Part shown: in pieces, positions 25,747 to 35,236 of the stretch | How positions within the stretch are numbered: the stretch's first letter is position 1 | How the letters are laid out: each line of letters opens with the position of its first letter | Source: Planctomycetota bacterium | GTDB lineage: Bacteria; Planctomycetota; Phycisphaerae; Sedimentisphaerales; Anaerobacaceae | Length of the DNA: 57,504 nt | Direction of reading: 5' to 3' | NCBI GenBank assembly: GCA_014384025.1 | Contig: JACNGQ010000425.1 | Coordinates: forward strand, 1-57,504 | The notes under the pieces: generated by a model | Seen by the model: the letters and a program-made list of their open reading frames with translations, nothing else | What the model was told of the DNA's origin: nothing | The model's database searches: none | Program-made: the position numbers and the translations under genes

Positions 25747-27221
25747 TTGGGCTCCTGTGTCGATAAAGACAGCAGCATAGTAAAGTGTACCACACCGCTT
25801 TTTGACTGTTTTTGTATATCCTTCACGTCAACAAATGTGAAGCCGGGGTCTTCCTGTAAAAGCTGCTGCCATTGGTACACCGGCTCGAACGAATCGCATG
25901 TGCCATTAATCCTGACTGTATCGGCAGCTATCAATATATCAACAACTTTTATATTTTCCCGCAAAGGACCGTTCGCACTTATTTTGTAAAGAGCATCAAG
26001 CGGCGATAAACCGCTATCAGACAAAGAGGCAAAAAGCCTGGAATCCCTGCGGAACGACTCGATCTTCTGCTCTAACTGGAGAAGGGGATTTACAATATTT
26101 TTTTCCTGGGGCAATGTCGCCTGAAAAATCTCTGTGGTTTCATTCTTTATGCGTGCGTAAGCAGCTTCCAAATGCGACAATCGCGTAAACAGGCCAACCA
26201 GTAAGAAAACGGCTATTAAGCACATTAGTGTTGCACAAAAAACAAACTCTTTTCTCAGGTTCAATGCCGAGGCGGCATCTGTTTTGCACGCTTCGAGAAA
26301 GTTAATACCTTTAGTTTTTTCAGGCGCCAAAATCCTCAAAGCCAGACCTTCTGCAACACATACCGGTATCTCCATCATGTGCCGGGACAGATTTTCTACT
26401 GTGGCATAACAATCAACAATAGTGGTTTTAGAATGCAGATTTTCTTCAATCTTCTCCACCAGATGGTCAGAGGATTTGCCGGTTGTTATCAGGTAAATTT
26501 GAGTGTCCCGCTCGATATCCGCTCCGAACACTTTTCGCCATGTGACCCGGGCTTCCCGGGATATGACCTGGGCAATCCGCTCCTGAACAGACTTAATATC
26601 ACTGTCAGATTCGGTAATAATTGGAAACCTTCTAACAGCTAAAATATCGTCGCTGCGTGTAACCGCCAAAGTAAGATAACACTCATCTATATAGGCAATG
26701 ATGGCCTGACCGGTCATAATTTCCGGGTAATTTACCGCAACCGTTGAATGAACAGCAAAAATCGGTGCTTCCACCAGACCGGGGTGCATTTTCGCCTCAG
26801 TGAAGATGTTGAGTCTTTCTTGAAGCGATTGCCTTGCCGAGGCAGCGGTAAGAACAGAATATTTTCCATTCGGTATTGGATGGTATGAATATACCTGAGC
26901 AACAATTTCGTCCGCACCGACAGGAAAATTATGCTCCAGAGCAGACCAATTTCGTTCACGGATTTTTTCCAGTCCCTCAGCATCAGTTTCCAGGTTTCTG
27001 AAGAAAACGGCATCATGCGGCATAGAAATTGCAACATCCGCACGCTTGTCAAAGCCATATCGGTTGAAAAACAGCTTTAGCATCTCTTCAGGCGAGTCCG
27101 TACTCCGACGTATTTGTGTGCCGAAGACTTTTTCAATGCAGAACTCCTCATCTGTGCGCACAACCTGTACCGCACATAAATAGAAAGGACCAATATCTAT
27201 GCCGATACACCTCTTAACCAT
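25743..27221 (-). CDS. gspL: PilM/PilN-like GspL of the type II secretion platform
   Basis: A 492-residue protein. Residues 1-~320 are an actin-like ATPase fold as in PilM (MVKRCIGIDIGPFYLCAVQV opening; GQAIIAYIDECYLTLAV second phosphate loop region). One membrane helix follows (FCATLMCLIAVFLLVGLF), then a coiled coil and a PilN/GspL-like periplasmic domain. In type IV pilus systems these two parts are separate proteins (PilM and PilN), while GspL of type II systems is a fusion like this one. It recruits the ATPase GspE to the platform. AGGAG precedes the ATG; the stop overlaps the gspM start. Confidence 0.82.
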   Translation of the reverse strand: MVKRCIGIDIGPFYLCAVQVVRTDEEFCIEKVFGTQIRRSTDSPEEMLKLFFNRYGFDKRADVAISMPHDAVFFRNLETDAEGLEKIRERNWSALEHNFPVGADEIVAQVYSYHPIPNGKYSVLTAASARQSLQERLNIFTEAKMHPGLVEAPIFAVHSTVAVNYPEIMTGQAIIAYIDECYLTLAVTRSDDILAVRRFPIITESDSDIKSVQERIAQVISREARVTWRKVFGADIERDTQIYLITTGKSSDHLVEKIEENLHSKTTIVDCYATVENLSRHMMEIPVCVAEGLALRILAPEKTKGINFLEACKTDAASALNLRKEFVFCATLMCLIAVFLLVGLFTRLSHLEAAYARIKNETTEIFQATLPQEKNIVNPLLQLEQKIESFRRDSRLFASLSDSGLSPLDALYKISANGPLRENIKVVDILIAADTVRINGTCDSFEPVYQWQQLLQEDPGFTFVDVKDIQKQSKSGVVHFTMLLSLSTQEPK

Positions 27222-27270
27222 TATCTCTTCTCCTGCTTATCTTTATACAAATAACGCAATCGGCGCATAT

Positions 27271-28260
27271 CTAAAGCTCTTTGTATAAAATCACATCAAC
27301 ATTTTCAGTTTCCATATTTCTGGCAAGAACAGCAACTGTCGTACGACTAAGCCCGTCAGCAGTCCCTTTTGAAGAAACACGATAGTATTGTTTTTCGGAA
27401 TTAACCGTAACAATCTTTTCTATTGCCTGATAAATACTATCCGTCAAACCGGGAATTTCGCGCAGTTCCATAACGCTGCCAAAAGGTTTAATTTTTCGGC
27501 GGTCCATTATCATCTGAGCCAATACAGGGTCCATACTCTCCGACAAGCTCTGGATCACATGCTTTGATGCCCAATTAATGTTAATTTTGTCATCACCTCT
27601 CACCGTGATACAGTCCCGTAAGCAGCTGAAAACCTGCTGTGTTACGCCTTTGATCAACAGGAGATCTTCAGTTGTCTCGAACGAGTTATTCCTGCAGCGA
27701 TATGGAGGTGTCAAGCTACTATAGTAATCTGACTCCGCCCCAGAATTTTCATGCTTTACGAAGGGCAGAGACGTAACCTCATCATCGCTGTCAATCCAGT
27801 CGATAATTGAAGGGACCAGCTCATAACTGATATGAAAATCGCCAAAGTTTTCGCGATTCAGCAGATCGATAAGCCGAAGTAACTGGTCTATTACAGCTCT
27901 ATTTAGTGCACCGTTCTTATTTCTTATCAGGTTGATATTGAGCTTGCCGCTTTCTTCGGTTACAGTTATTGAACAGTTCCCCTCATCGATAGAAACAGTA
28001 TTTTCTCCCGAAAACAAATTTTGTAACTTCCTGTTTGTCTGCAAGTCTTCGTTATTCCTGACAGCAGCAATCGCTATATTCAGGCCTGCTCTTGCACAAT
28101 TGCGTGCTTGTTCGAACTTTCGAAAGTCATCGGCGGCAAGCAGGCCGGTACGGCTCTTATAGTTGAATCCAAACAGCAAAATCCCCAACATGATGACCAT
28201 ACACAGGACAACAACAAGCACAAATCCACTATGTTCTTTTGATGCAATTTTCAGTCTCAT
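27271..28260 (-). CDS. gspK: type II secretion minor pseudopilin GspK
   Basis: A 329-residue protein with a prepilin-type leader HSGFVLVVVLCMVIMLGILL. Residue +5 is Val, not the Glu found in most pseudopilins; lack of Glu5 is a known feature of GspK, the tip subunit. The large globular domain is of the expected size, with PSIIDWIDSDDEVT and KININWASKHVIQSL (helix-hairpin-helix like region with GSVMELREIPGL). Its ATG overlaps the gspJ stop by one base (TAATG), showing translational coupling. Confidence 0.9.
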   Translation of the reverse strand: MRLKIASKEHSGFVLVVVLCMVIMLGILLFGFNYKSRTGLLAADDFRKFEQARNCARAGLNIAIAAVRNNEDLQTNRKLQNLFSGENTVSIDEGNCSITVTEESGKLNINLIRNKNGALNRAVIDQLLRLIDLLNRENFGDFHISYELVPSIIDWIDSDDEVTSLPFVKHENSGAESDYYSSLTPPYRCRNNSFETTEDLLLIKGVTQQVFSCLRDCITVRGDDKININWASKHVIQSLSESMDPVLAQMIMDRRKIKPFGSVMELREIPGLTDSIYQAIEKIVTVNSEKQYYRVSSKGTADGLSRTTVAVLARNMETENVDVILYKEL

Positions 28261-29042
28261 TATTTACCAACCAATGTTTTAGAAAGAGTTTCTCGATCCT
28301 GGTTACTGGAGCAATCCACATAGGCAATAGTACCATAGTGGCATTGCCGAGAATTCTCGTCCTTACTGGTAATACCAATTTTCACTGCAGCGGGGAGTTT
28401 TTTCTTTTGCTCGAAATCCCATTCTGAAAACCATTGCCGCCCATCAAAAAAGTCTAATTCTACAGACTCAACGTTTACGAGAAGTTCTCGCCACTTTCTA
28501 TCTTCAAGGTGCTCTTTGGCTGTACCAACGAAGCTCCTCTGGCTCAGATAAAGCGTACCGCTGTTTTTATCAAATTTGTAAGCAATATCAACGAGCCCAT
28601 TCGCATATCCATCATCGCAGAAAAGCCTGTGAGAAGTTACCAGAGACAAAATACCACTGCCAGGAGCATCCGGTTCATAGCTAAAATAGATGACTGGACT
28701 CTTTCTGATTTTACTTGTATGACTGGAATCTGTTCCGGCCAATTCCGTATCCTCAGACATTTTGCCGATGTACGAACAGCGTATCTGTTGAGCCATCCAC
28801 CTCAGAACTTTCTGAGTCTGTCCGGACGCAGCCATCCTGGCTTGGTACACATCGGCTGATTTTGCCGTTGCAAAATAGCTGCCGTAAACCATTGAAACAA
28901 TCGTAACGATTATTGTCACAGCCACAAGAATCTCGATCAATGTAAACCCGGCTCTAAGCCGACGTCGAATCCGCAGAGGCGGTTTGTAAACCGCCCCTAA
29001 TTCTAACGGCGTAACGTTATATTTAACGGATTTACTTTTCAC
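28260..29042 (-). CDS. gspJ: type II secretion minor pseudopilin GspJ
   Basis: A 260-residue protein starting with GTG at 29042, chosen because AGGAG lies 6 bases upstream and the codon overlaps the gspI stop (GTGA). After a long basic leader (RIRRRLRA) the prepilin motif is G/FTLIEILVAVTIIVTIVS with Glu at +5. The globular part (YIGKMSEDTEL...VIYFSYEPDAPGSGILSLVTSH) fits GspJ. It is part of the I-J-K tip complex. The 30-residue leader is longer than usual. Confidence 0.88.
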   Translation of the reverse strand: MKSKSVKYNVTPLELGAVYKPPLRIRRRLRAGFTLIEILVAVTIIVTIVSMVYGSYFATAKSADVYQARMAASGQTQKVLRWMAQQIRCSYIGKMSEDTELAGTDSSHTSKIRKSPVIYFSYEPDAPGSGILSLVTSHRLFCDDGYANGLVDIAYKFDKNSGTLYLSQRSFVGTAKEHLEDRKWRELLVNVESVELDFFDGRQWFSEWDFEQKKKLPAAVKIGITSKDENSRQCHYGTIAYVDCSSNQDRETLSKTLVGK

Positions 29043-29440
29043 GGTAATCTCCTGTCGGCAACATAAGTTGACATTTGCAGACTTTTGGAACCGCTCCCCT
29101 GCTTCCAGCCAACCTCGACACATATTTTTCGCAACCCGGTAATATCAGCTTCGACCAACTGAGGTGACTGCAAACCTGTGACTTCAGTTTGCCAGTGCAG
29201 ACTATGAGCATTTTTTTCTACAGTGCCGGAGGTGGTTCCTTCTTTCGGGTATCCGAGGGCCATGGTCTCTGCGATTTTCTCTTCTGCTAAAAGAACAGCC
29301 TGCGAAGTCATCTCTGCCGCATCAGCCATACTTATGCTTATTAGATGTAGTCTTATTAAACCGAGCAGAGAGATTGAGACTATAACCAGTGCCACAATAA
29401 CTTCCACCAAAGTAAATGCTTTCCACTTTCTCGTCTTCAT
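29039..29440 (-). CDS. gspI: type II secretion minor pseudopilin GspI
   Basis: A 133-residue pseudopilin. The leader MKTRKWKA is followed by FTLVEVIVALVIVSISLLGL, with Glu at +5. The residue before the cleavage site is Ala rather than Gly, which is tolerated but unusual. The short globular domain is typical of GspI. The start at 29440 is preferred over a GTG eight codons upstream, because the leader then has normal length. The stop overlaps the gspJ start. Confidence 0.88.
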   Translation of the reverse strand: MKTRKWKAFTLVEVIVALVIVSISLLGLIRLHLISISMADAAEMTSQAVLLAEEKIAETMALGYPKEGTTSGTVEKNAHSLHWQTEVTGLQSPQLVEADITGLRKICVEVGWKQGSGSKSLQMSTYVADRRLP

Positions 29441-29466
29441 GCCTATGCGCCTACTTCCCCACACTA

Positions 29467-29913
29467 TCAGCGTTGTTCATCCAGGTTCCAGCTTTCAATA
29501 TCAGCACTGTCTTCAGCGCCGCCACTCTCACCATCTTGACCGTAGGATTTCAAATCATAATCCCTGCCGTTTACTCCCGGAGAAATATAGACGTATTTAT
29601 TACCCCAGGGATCCGATGGCACTTTATCGAGATATCCCTCAGCGTTATATCCTTTTATGCCCTGATTTGACACGAGCACCTCAAGACCTTCGGAAGTAGC
29701 AGGGAAACGGCCTGTGTCGGTTTTGAATAGGGCTAATGCCGATTCAATGCCGCGTATATCAACTTTGGCCTTCATTCTCCGGGCCTGTTCGGGTCTATCG
29801 AGAATCTTCGGCATAATTATGGTCGCCAACATACCTAAAATAACCACCACAATCATAAGCTCAATCAGGGTAAAACCAGTATTGCTCAATTGTTGTTTCT
29901 TTACTCTTGGCAT
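29467..29913 (-). CDS. gspG: type II secretion major pseudopilin GspG
   Basis: A 148-residue major pseudopilin. Leader ...NTG is followed by FTLIELMIVVVILGMLATI with Glu at +5. The globular domain has the GspG hallmarks RFPATSEGLEVL, DPWGNKYVY and GxxxDYDLKSYGQDGESGG (calcium-site loop). It builds the periplasmic pseudopilus. The Gly-1 needed by the prepilin peptidase is present; that peptidase (GspO) is not encoded in this window. Confidence 0.95.
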   Translation of the reverse strand: MPRVKKQQLSNTGFTLIELMIVVVILGMLATIIMPKILDRPEQARRMKAKVDIRGIESALALFKTDTGRFPATSEGLEVLVSNQGIKGYNAEGYLDKVPSDPWGNKYVYISPGVNGRDYDLKSYGQDGESGGAEDSADIESWNLDEQR

Positions 29914-29928
29914 AACCTCAGTACTCCT

Positions 29929-31149
29929 CTAAAGAACCTGATTTATCTCAAATATTGGCAGTAAAATAGCCAGTACTATAAAGCCGATAACAGCACCCAT
30001 AATAAGAAGTATTACCGGCTCAATGAGTGAGGTCAACGTTTTAGCTGTCATCTCAACTTCGTCGTCATACATATCAGCAATATCCATCAGGCCATTTTCA
30101 ATATTTCCGCTCATTTGGCCCGTGGCCATTATGTGAATCACGATAGGTGGAAATAGTCCGGTCTTTCTTATTGCTCCCGCGATATCACTGCCTTTGCTAA
30201 CTCTGTCTTTAACAGAATCCAGAGCACCTGCAATAAAACTATTCTGGACAATACTTTTTACAATTCCCAGAGCACTAAGTATCGGGATACCACTTGTAAG
30301 AAGTATGCCCAATGTCCTGGCCAAACGGGCTGTTTCCACTTTAAGGAAGAGTTTACCAAAGAGAGGCACTTTTAGTTTGTAACGGTCCCATCTAAATCTC
30401 CCGTCTTTGGTTCTTTTCCAGGCTCCGATTCCAAAGAAAACCGCACAAACCATAATGACAATCGGCACAAAATATGTTTTCATAAAAGCACTGGTTGAGA
30501 TAAGCAGTCTTGTCGGCCGCGGAAGGGTGCGATCCATCTCAAGAAAAATCTGCGTTATGCTCGGCACTACGAAAGACAAAAGGAACACTACCACTGTTAC
30601 CGCAACCACCGTCATCATTAGCGGATAAGCTATAGCGGATTTGACTTTGTTCGTAAGATGTACACGTTTTTCCAGCATTTCCGCCAATCTCAGAAAAACA
30701 TCTTCCAGGGTTCCGCTTGTTTCCCCAGCCGCGACCATATTCACGAACACGTTTGAAAAAACATCCGGATGCCTGCCAAGCGCATCCGAAAGTGCGCTTC
30801 CCGTATTCACACTGTTGCAAACTTCTTTCATAACCAGCGCCAGTGGATTTTCCCTGCTTCCCAAACTTATCATTTTGCGTTCGGAACTTCCCTGCAACTG
30901 CTCGACTAATGCCGATAAAGCAGGCACAAGCGGCATACCGGCACGCAACAGTGTAGCCAACTGGCGCGCTATTCTGCAAATGTCCCTGGTCCTGGTCCTT
31001 CTGAAAATGTCCTTCCCGGATATCTTTGTATCAGTACAAGTATTATTGCGGGCCTCCACACATGACATATGGTCGTTGGTCTCCGTCTGTGCCATCTGAG
31101 AAGATGGAAATGACTTTTCAGCCTGTAAATTGTATTCAGCCACCGACAT
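29929..31149 (-). CDS. gspF: type II secretion inner-membrane platform protein GspF
   Basis: A 406-residue protein with two GspF domains and three hydrophobic helices (YPLMMTVVAVTVVVFLLSFV; YFVPIVIMVCAVFFGIGAW; the C-terminal PVILLIMGAVIGFIVLAIL). Typical motifs are GMPLVPALSAL, GSALSDALGRHPDVF and MVAAGETSGTLEDVFLRLAE, repeated in the second half as ATGQMSGNIENGL. The ATG at 31149 lies inside the gspE 3' end (14-base overlap) with AAAGGTGAG upstream, so the two are coupled. The ~50-residue N-terminal extension is not conserved-looking. Confidence 0.95.
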   Translation of the reverse strand: MSVAEYNLQAEKSFPSSQMAQTETNDHMSCVEARNNTCTDTKISGKDIFRRTRTRDICRIARQLATLLRAGMPLVPALSALVEQLQGSSERKMISLGSRENPLALVMKEVCNSVNTGSALSDALGRHPDVFSNVFVNMVAAGETSGTLEDVFLRLAEMLEKRVHLTNKVKSAIAYPLMMTVVAVTVVVFLLSFVVPSITQIFLEMDRTLPRPTRLLISTSAFMKTYFVPIVIMVCAVFFGIGAWKRTKDGRFRWDRYKLKVPLFGKLFLKVETARLARTLGILLTSGIPILSALGIVKSIVQNSFIAGALDSVKDRVSKGSDIAGAIRKTGLFPPIVIHIMATGQMSGNIENGLMDIADMYDDEVEMTAKTLTSLIEPVILLIMGAVIGFIVLAILLPIFEINQVL

Positions 31150-32875
31150 GTTCACTCACCTTTAAACTTGTATGAACACTATCTTGTGTAACCCTGCAAA
31201 CCTCTTCAAGTGTAGTTTCACCAGCCAGCGCTTTGCGTAATCCATCCTCCCGCAAAGTACTCATACCTTTTTCAACAGCCACCTGCTTGATAACATGTGA
31301 ACCGGCCCGTTTAGTCGTCAGCTCCTTGATGTCGTCATCAATGACCAGCATCTCAAGAATTCCTGTCCTGCCCATATAGCCGGTTTGAATGCAACTCTCG
31401 CACCCGGCCCCCTTATAGAACTGCCCACGGACCAATGAGGCCTTCTCTTTCTCGCTCCAAAGTGAAATCATTTGCTCCTGCTGTCCATAAGGGCTTTTGC
31501 AGTGCGGGCATATAACTCGGATAAGACGTTGCGCCATAGCGGCAATAACCGATGATGAAATCAAGTAAGGTTCAATACCCATATCAATCAATCGAGTTAT
31601 GGCTGAGGCAGAATCGTTAGTATGCAAAGTACTTAAAACCAAATGACCAGTAAGAGAGGCCTGAATCGCAATCTCTGCAGTTTCAAGGTCACGAATTTCT
31701 CCTATCATAATCACGTCCGGGTCCTGCCTGAGAATATGGCGGAAACAACTGGCAAAAGTAAGGTTTATCTTCGGCTTTACCTGCATTTGCCCAATCCCGG
31801 GAAGTTGATACTCAATCGGGTCTTCGACAGTAAGAATATTTCGCTCTTCGCAATTAAGCTCGTTGAGAGCGGCATAGAGCGTCGTCGTTTTGCCACTGCC
31901 TGTAGGACCCGTGAGTAAAATTATACCGTGAGGAAGGTTGATCAAATTTCTAAAATAACTAAGCATCTCGGGGCTAAATCCCACCTGCTCCAAACCCAAC
32001 TGGCCTCGGCTCTTATCGAGCAACCTGAGCATCACACGTTCGCCGCCCAATGTCGGGATGACGGAAACTCGAATATCCACCAGATCTCGGCCTATTTTAA
32101 TCCGGCTCTGGCCATCCTGGGGCAATCTTCGCTCGGCAATATTAAGATTAGCCATGATTTTTAGGCGTGACAGAAGCGCCGCAATCTGGTGCGTTGGCAA
32201 AGTAACCACATCGCGCAGCACCCCATCAATCCTGAAACGTACACGAGCTTCATTCTCGTAAGGCTCAATGTGAATATCGCTGGCTCTGCGGTGTACAGCC
32301 TGGAAAAGGATGTTATTAACCAGCTTTACAATCGGTGCTTTGTTGGCAATATTCAGCAGGTCCTCAGCGTGGGTTTGAATGCCAGTCTCGCCAGAGCCAC
32401 TTCCCTGGCTCACTAAAGCCTGCATATCGGAATTATCGTTATCACTACAGGCGAATGTGTTTTGATGATAGTAACAACGACTTATAGCCTTCTCTATTTC
32501 AGAAGCGGGACACGTAATTCGACTGCATTGCTGCCCCGGCTCCCAAAGCCCTTTTATCGCCTCCTGTGTTCCTGCTAAGATACTTAAAATCGCATCATAC
32601 GCTTCTACATTAAGCGCATCTGCAAGAGCAATTGCCACCCGGCCGTCTTCCAAAATGACCGGAATAGCACATTGACTCTTAAGAAACTCAAGGGGCAGTT
32701 TCCTCACCAGTTCCGGATTCAGCTGCTCCGGTGAAATAGTTTCCAAATACTCACCAGTCTCGGAGTCTGCCTTGCTGTCTTTTACTAAATTAGAACCCGT
32801 CCCGATACACTTTTGCCCATTTGGGGTTTCAAAGCGCTTTTGGCTTGCGACTTGTCCTTGTTGCTCTTTATCCAC
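31136..32875 (-). CDS. gspE: type II secretion ATPase GspE
   Basis: A 579-residue hexameric ATPase driving pseudopilus assembly. It has the N-terminal T2SSE domain, the Asp box RRASDIHIEPYE, Walker A GPTGSGKTTTLYAAL, a Walker B region DPDVIMIGEIRDLETAEIAIQA (20 residues at most shown here in part), a His box (TGHLVLSTLHTNDS) and the tetracysteine metal site CPHC...CESC. GTG at 32875 lies 7 bases after AGGAGG; a TTG one codon earlier is only 4 bases from it. About 40 extra N-terminal residues look disordered. Confidence 0.97.
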   Translation of the reverse strand: MDKEQQGQVASQKRFETPNGQKCIGTGSNLVKDSKADSETGEYLETISPEQLNPELVRKLPLEFLKSQCAIPVILEDGRVAIALADALNVEAYDAILSILAGTQEAIKGLWEPGQQCSRITCPASEIEKAISRCYYHQNTFACSDNDNSDMQALVSQGSGSGETGIQTHAEDLLNIANKAPIVKLVNNILFQAVHRRASDIHIEPYENEARVRFRIDGVLRDVVTLPTHQIAALLSRLKIMANLNIAERRLPQDGQSRIKIGRDLVDIRVSVIPTLGGERVMLRLLDKSRGQLGLEQVGFSPEMLSYFRNLINLPHGIILLTGPTGSGKTTTLYAALNELNCEERNILTVEDPIEYQLPGIGQMQVKPKINLTFASCFRHILRQDPDVIMIGEIRDLETAEIAIQASLTGHLVLSTLHTNDSASAITRLIDMGIEPYLISSSVIAAMAQRLIRVICPHCKSPYGQQEQMISLWSEKEKASLVRGQFYKGAGCESCIQTGYMGRTGILEMLVIDDDIKELTTKRAGSHVIKQVAVEKGMSTLREDGLRKALAGETTLEEVCRVTQDSVHTSLKVSEHVGG

Positions 32876-32920
32876 CAATTGACCTCCTCGAAGCCAGTAA
32901 CAAATACTAAATCTTTAATC

Positions 32921-35206
32921 CTACTCGTTATTTTGCTCAAAATCTTCCAAAGCCGAGCCAATTTCCTTCTTCTTGTCTTCGGTTATCTGCTCCAAATCCT
33001 CCTGGCTGACCGCAATATGGGGTGTTATAAAAAACAGCAGATTTGTTTTTTGAAGCTGGTCTTTCCTGAATTTAAATAGACCACCAACCAGAGGAATATC
33101 ACCAATCAAAGGCACTTTCTTCTCGATAGTAATTTTATCATCTCGAATAAGGCCGCCAATCACCACTGTCGAGCCGCTGTTCATAGAAACGATTGTCTCA
33201 GCCTCTCGTTTAGCCGTGGTAGGAGTATCTACGGAAACGGTGGTAACATCTTCGATAAGCTTCGTGAACTCACTTTTAATTTCAAGCCTTATAAGCCCAC
33301 CCTGACTGATGTGGGGAGTTATCTCCATAGTAATACCTACATCTTTGTATTCGAATGTTTTTATTACTGTCGGTGTAAGAGGGTCCCCTTCGGTAATTTT
33401 AGATTGCGTAACAAAAGCCCTGCTTTCACCGACGATTATCTTGGCCTTATTGTGGTTTGAGGTCAGGATATGCGGTGTCGAAAGAATGTTAACTCCGGAC
33501 TGCTTTTCCAAAGCGTGCAGCATACTTCCAATTCTTACACCTGTGCCGCTTCCTCTCCACAGTCCAACCGCCAGTCCTTCAAGGGTTCCACTGGCAAAAT
33601 CCACACGAGGACCAAAATTAGTTGCTGCGAAACCTCGGGTACTGCCGTCCACCGACTGATCAAGCGTTGCCCAGTCAACGCCGATTTTCCTTAGGCCGTC
33701 CTCGCCGACTTCCATAATGAGCATCTCAACGAAAACCTGCTCACGGAAAATATCGAGCTTATCGATAATTTCGGCAAGAACCTCGAAGTCCTGCGCCGAA
33801 GCGGCAATAATTAACGCATTCGTACCTTCATCAGCAGTAACGTGGACCTGCTGGGTGGCTTCGAGCGCACCGGCGATTTGTAAATTCGACAGTGCTGCTG
33901 TCAGGGATTTTGCAACTTCTACGGCCTGACCGTTCTTAAGGTAAACCACGTGAACGTTGTTAGTGCCTATCGGACGTTGAATATCAAGCTGACTTATCAG
34001 CCCATCAATCGTGTCTGTGTCCTGGGCATTGGCAACAACAATAAGAGAATTCGTTCTTGCATCAGGCAGAATTTTTATACCTGTCTCAATCTGCGGAGTA
34101 TTTCGGCTTCGCCCGGCCTGTGAAGAAGCTGATTTGTGTTTTTCCATTATCCGGGTTATATGCTCACTGAGGACTTGTGCAGAAGCATATTCCAGGCCGA
34201 ACACCGTAACCTGCTCTTGAGAGCCTGTTACATCAAGCTTTTGAATAATAGTGGCAATATGATGTATATTCGAACTGGTATCCGTAATAACAATCGAATT
34301 TGTTCTGGGATATATCGCCATCTGTGAGCCCGTAGCCAAAAACGGCTGCACTATTTGACTGACCTCTGCCGCATCTGCATAGCTCAACGGTAAAATCTGG
34401 GTAATAATAGAATCGCTTTTAGGAATTTCCACAGGATTACTGCCAACACGAACCTGTAGGTTGCGTTTTGCAGCATCCGCTCTTGGGACTATCTTGACAA
34501 GGTTTTCGGCAGGCACAGCCGCATATCCCCGCACCTCCAAAATCGATTCCAAATACCCATAGAGTTCGCCCAGGCGTATCTTCGTAGGTGACATCAGCGT
34601 AACAGTGCCGCGGACATTTTCATCCACCACAAAATTAATACCGGTTATATCTCCAATGGTTTTGAGAACCGTCCGAATATCAACCTGCTCAAAGTTCACG
34701 GATATAAGCTCATCAGCCATACCAGGTTGATCAAGTACCGGCATATTTACCAAGTGTGGGCGTTCTTGTGAAAACAACTGCTCTGAAGCCATATCCGGCC
34801 CGTTGTTTTGAGCCAGGTGTTCTCCGAAGGAATAAACCTGTGTCTTTACTGCAGGCGGGGTGTTTTCCATAACGTCAATGGCAAGCTTCGGACTATATCC
34901 TGAGTCTCCGGTGATATTGCCGCTTGTTTTAGTCTGCGGAAAATCCGTCAAAACCCCTGACTTGTTATTGACAGCATAATTAGTATCAATTTTGTTTAGT
35001 TGCTCAATCTGCCTGGCAACAATATTTTCGGAACGAACGTTTTCATTCGGCCGCATAATCTCCTCTTGCCGGGGCTGAACTGTAACAGGTGTGGAATCCG
35101 ACTCGCAGCCTGCAAAATCAATGCAAAACATACATATTAAACAAAGAAAGTTTTTTAATAGCTTATTTGCTATTTGCTCATTCGTTTTTAATCTTTTTAA
35201 TACCAT
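32921..35206 (-). CDS. gspD: type II secretion secretin GspD
   Basis: A 761-residue outer-membrane secretin. The N-terminus is a probable lipoprotein signal (LCLICMFCIDFAGC, C34). A ~130-residue low-complexity linker precedes the N0 domain (ISVNFEQVDIRTVLKTIGDI), then N1-N3 repeats (ILPLSYADAAEVSQIV, VFGLEYASAQVLSEHI, VVYLKNGQAVEVAKSL), then the secretin core with VPLIGDIPLVGGLFKF and LLFFITPHI. It would form the exit channel. A lipidated secretin may need no separate pilotin. It lies between gspC and gspE with short gaps. Confidence 0.96.
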   Translation of the reverse strand: MVLKRLKTNEQIANKLLKNFLCLICMFCIDFAGCESDSTPVTVQPRQEEIMRPNENVRSENIVARQIEQLNKIDTNYAVNNKSGVLTDFPQTKTSGNITGDSGYSPKLAIDVMENTPPAVKTQVYSFGEHLAQNNGPDMASEQLFSQERPHLVNMPVLDQPGMADELISVNFEQVDIRTVLKTIGDITGINFVVDENVRGTVTLMSPTKIRLGELYGYLESILEVRGYAAVPAENLVKIVPRADAAKRNLQVRVGSNPVEIPKSDSIITQILPLSYADAAEVSQIVQPFLATGSQMAIYPRTNSIVITDTSSNIHHIATIIQKLDVTGSQEQVTVFGLEYASAQVLSEHITRIMEKHKSASSQAGRSRNTPQIETGIKILPDARTNSLIVVANAQDTDTIDGLISQLDIQRPIGTNNVHVVYLKNGQAVEVAKSLTAALSNLQIAGALEATQQVHVTADEGTNALIIAASAQDFEVLAEIIDKLDIFREQVFVEMLIMEVGEDGLRKIGVDWATLDQSVDGSTRGFAATNFGPRVDFASGTLEGLAVGLWRGSGTGVRIGSMLHALEKQSGVNILSTPHILTSNHNKAKIIVGESRAFVTQSKITEGDPLTPTVIKTFEYKDVGITMEITPHISQGGLIRLEIKSEFTKLIEDVTTVSVDTPTTAKREAETIVSMNSGSTVVIGGLIRDDKITIEKKVPLIGDIPLVGGLFKFRKDQLQKTNLLFFITPHIAVSQEDLEQITEDKKKEIGSALEDFEQNNE

Positions 35207-35236
35207 CTCTTCCGCCTGTTCTATTTTCCTAATGAC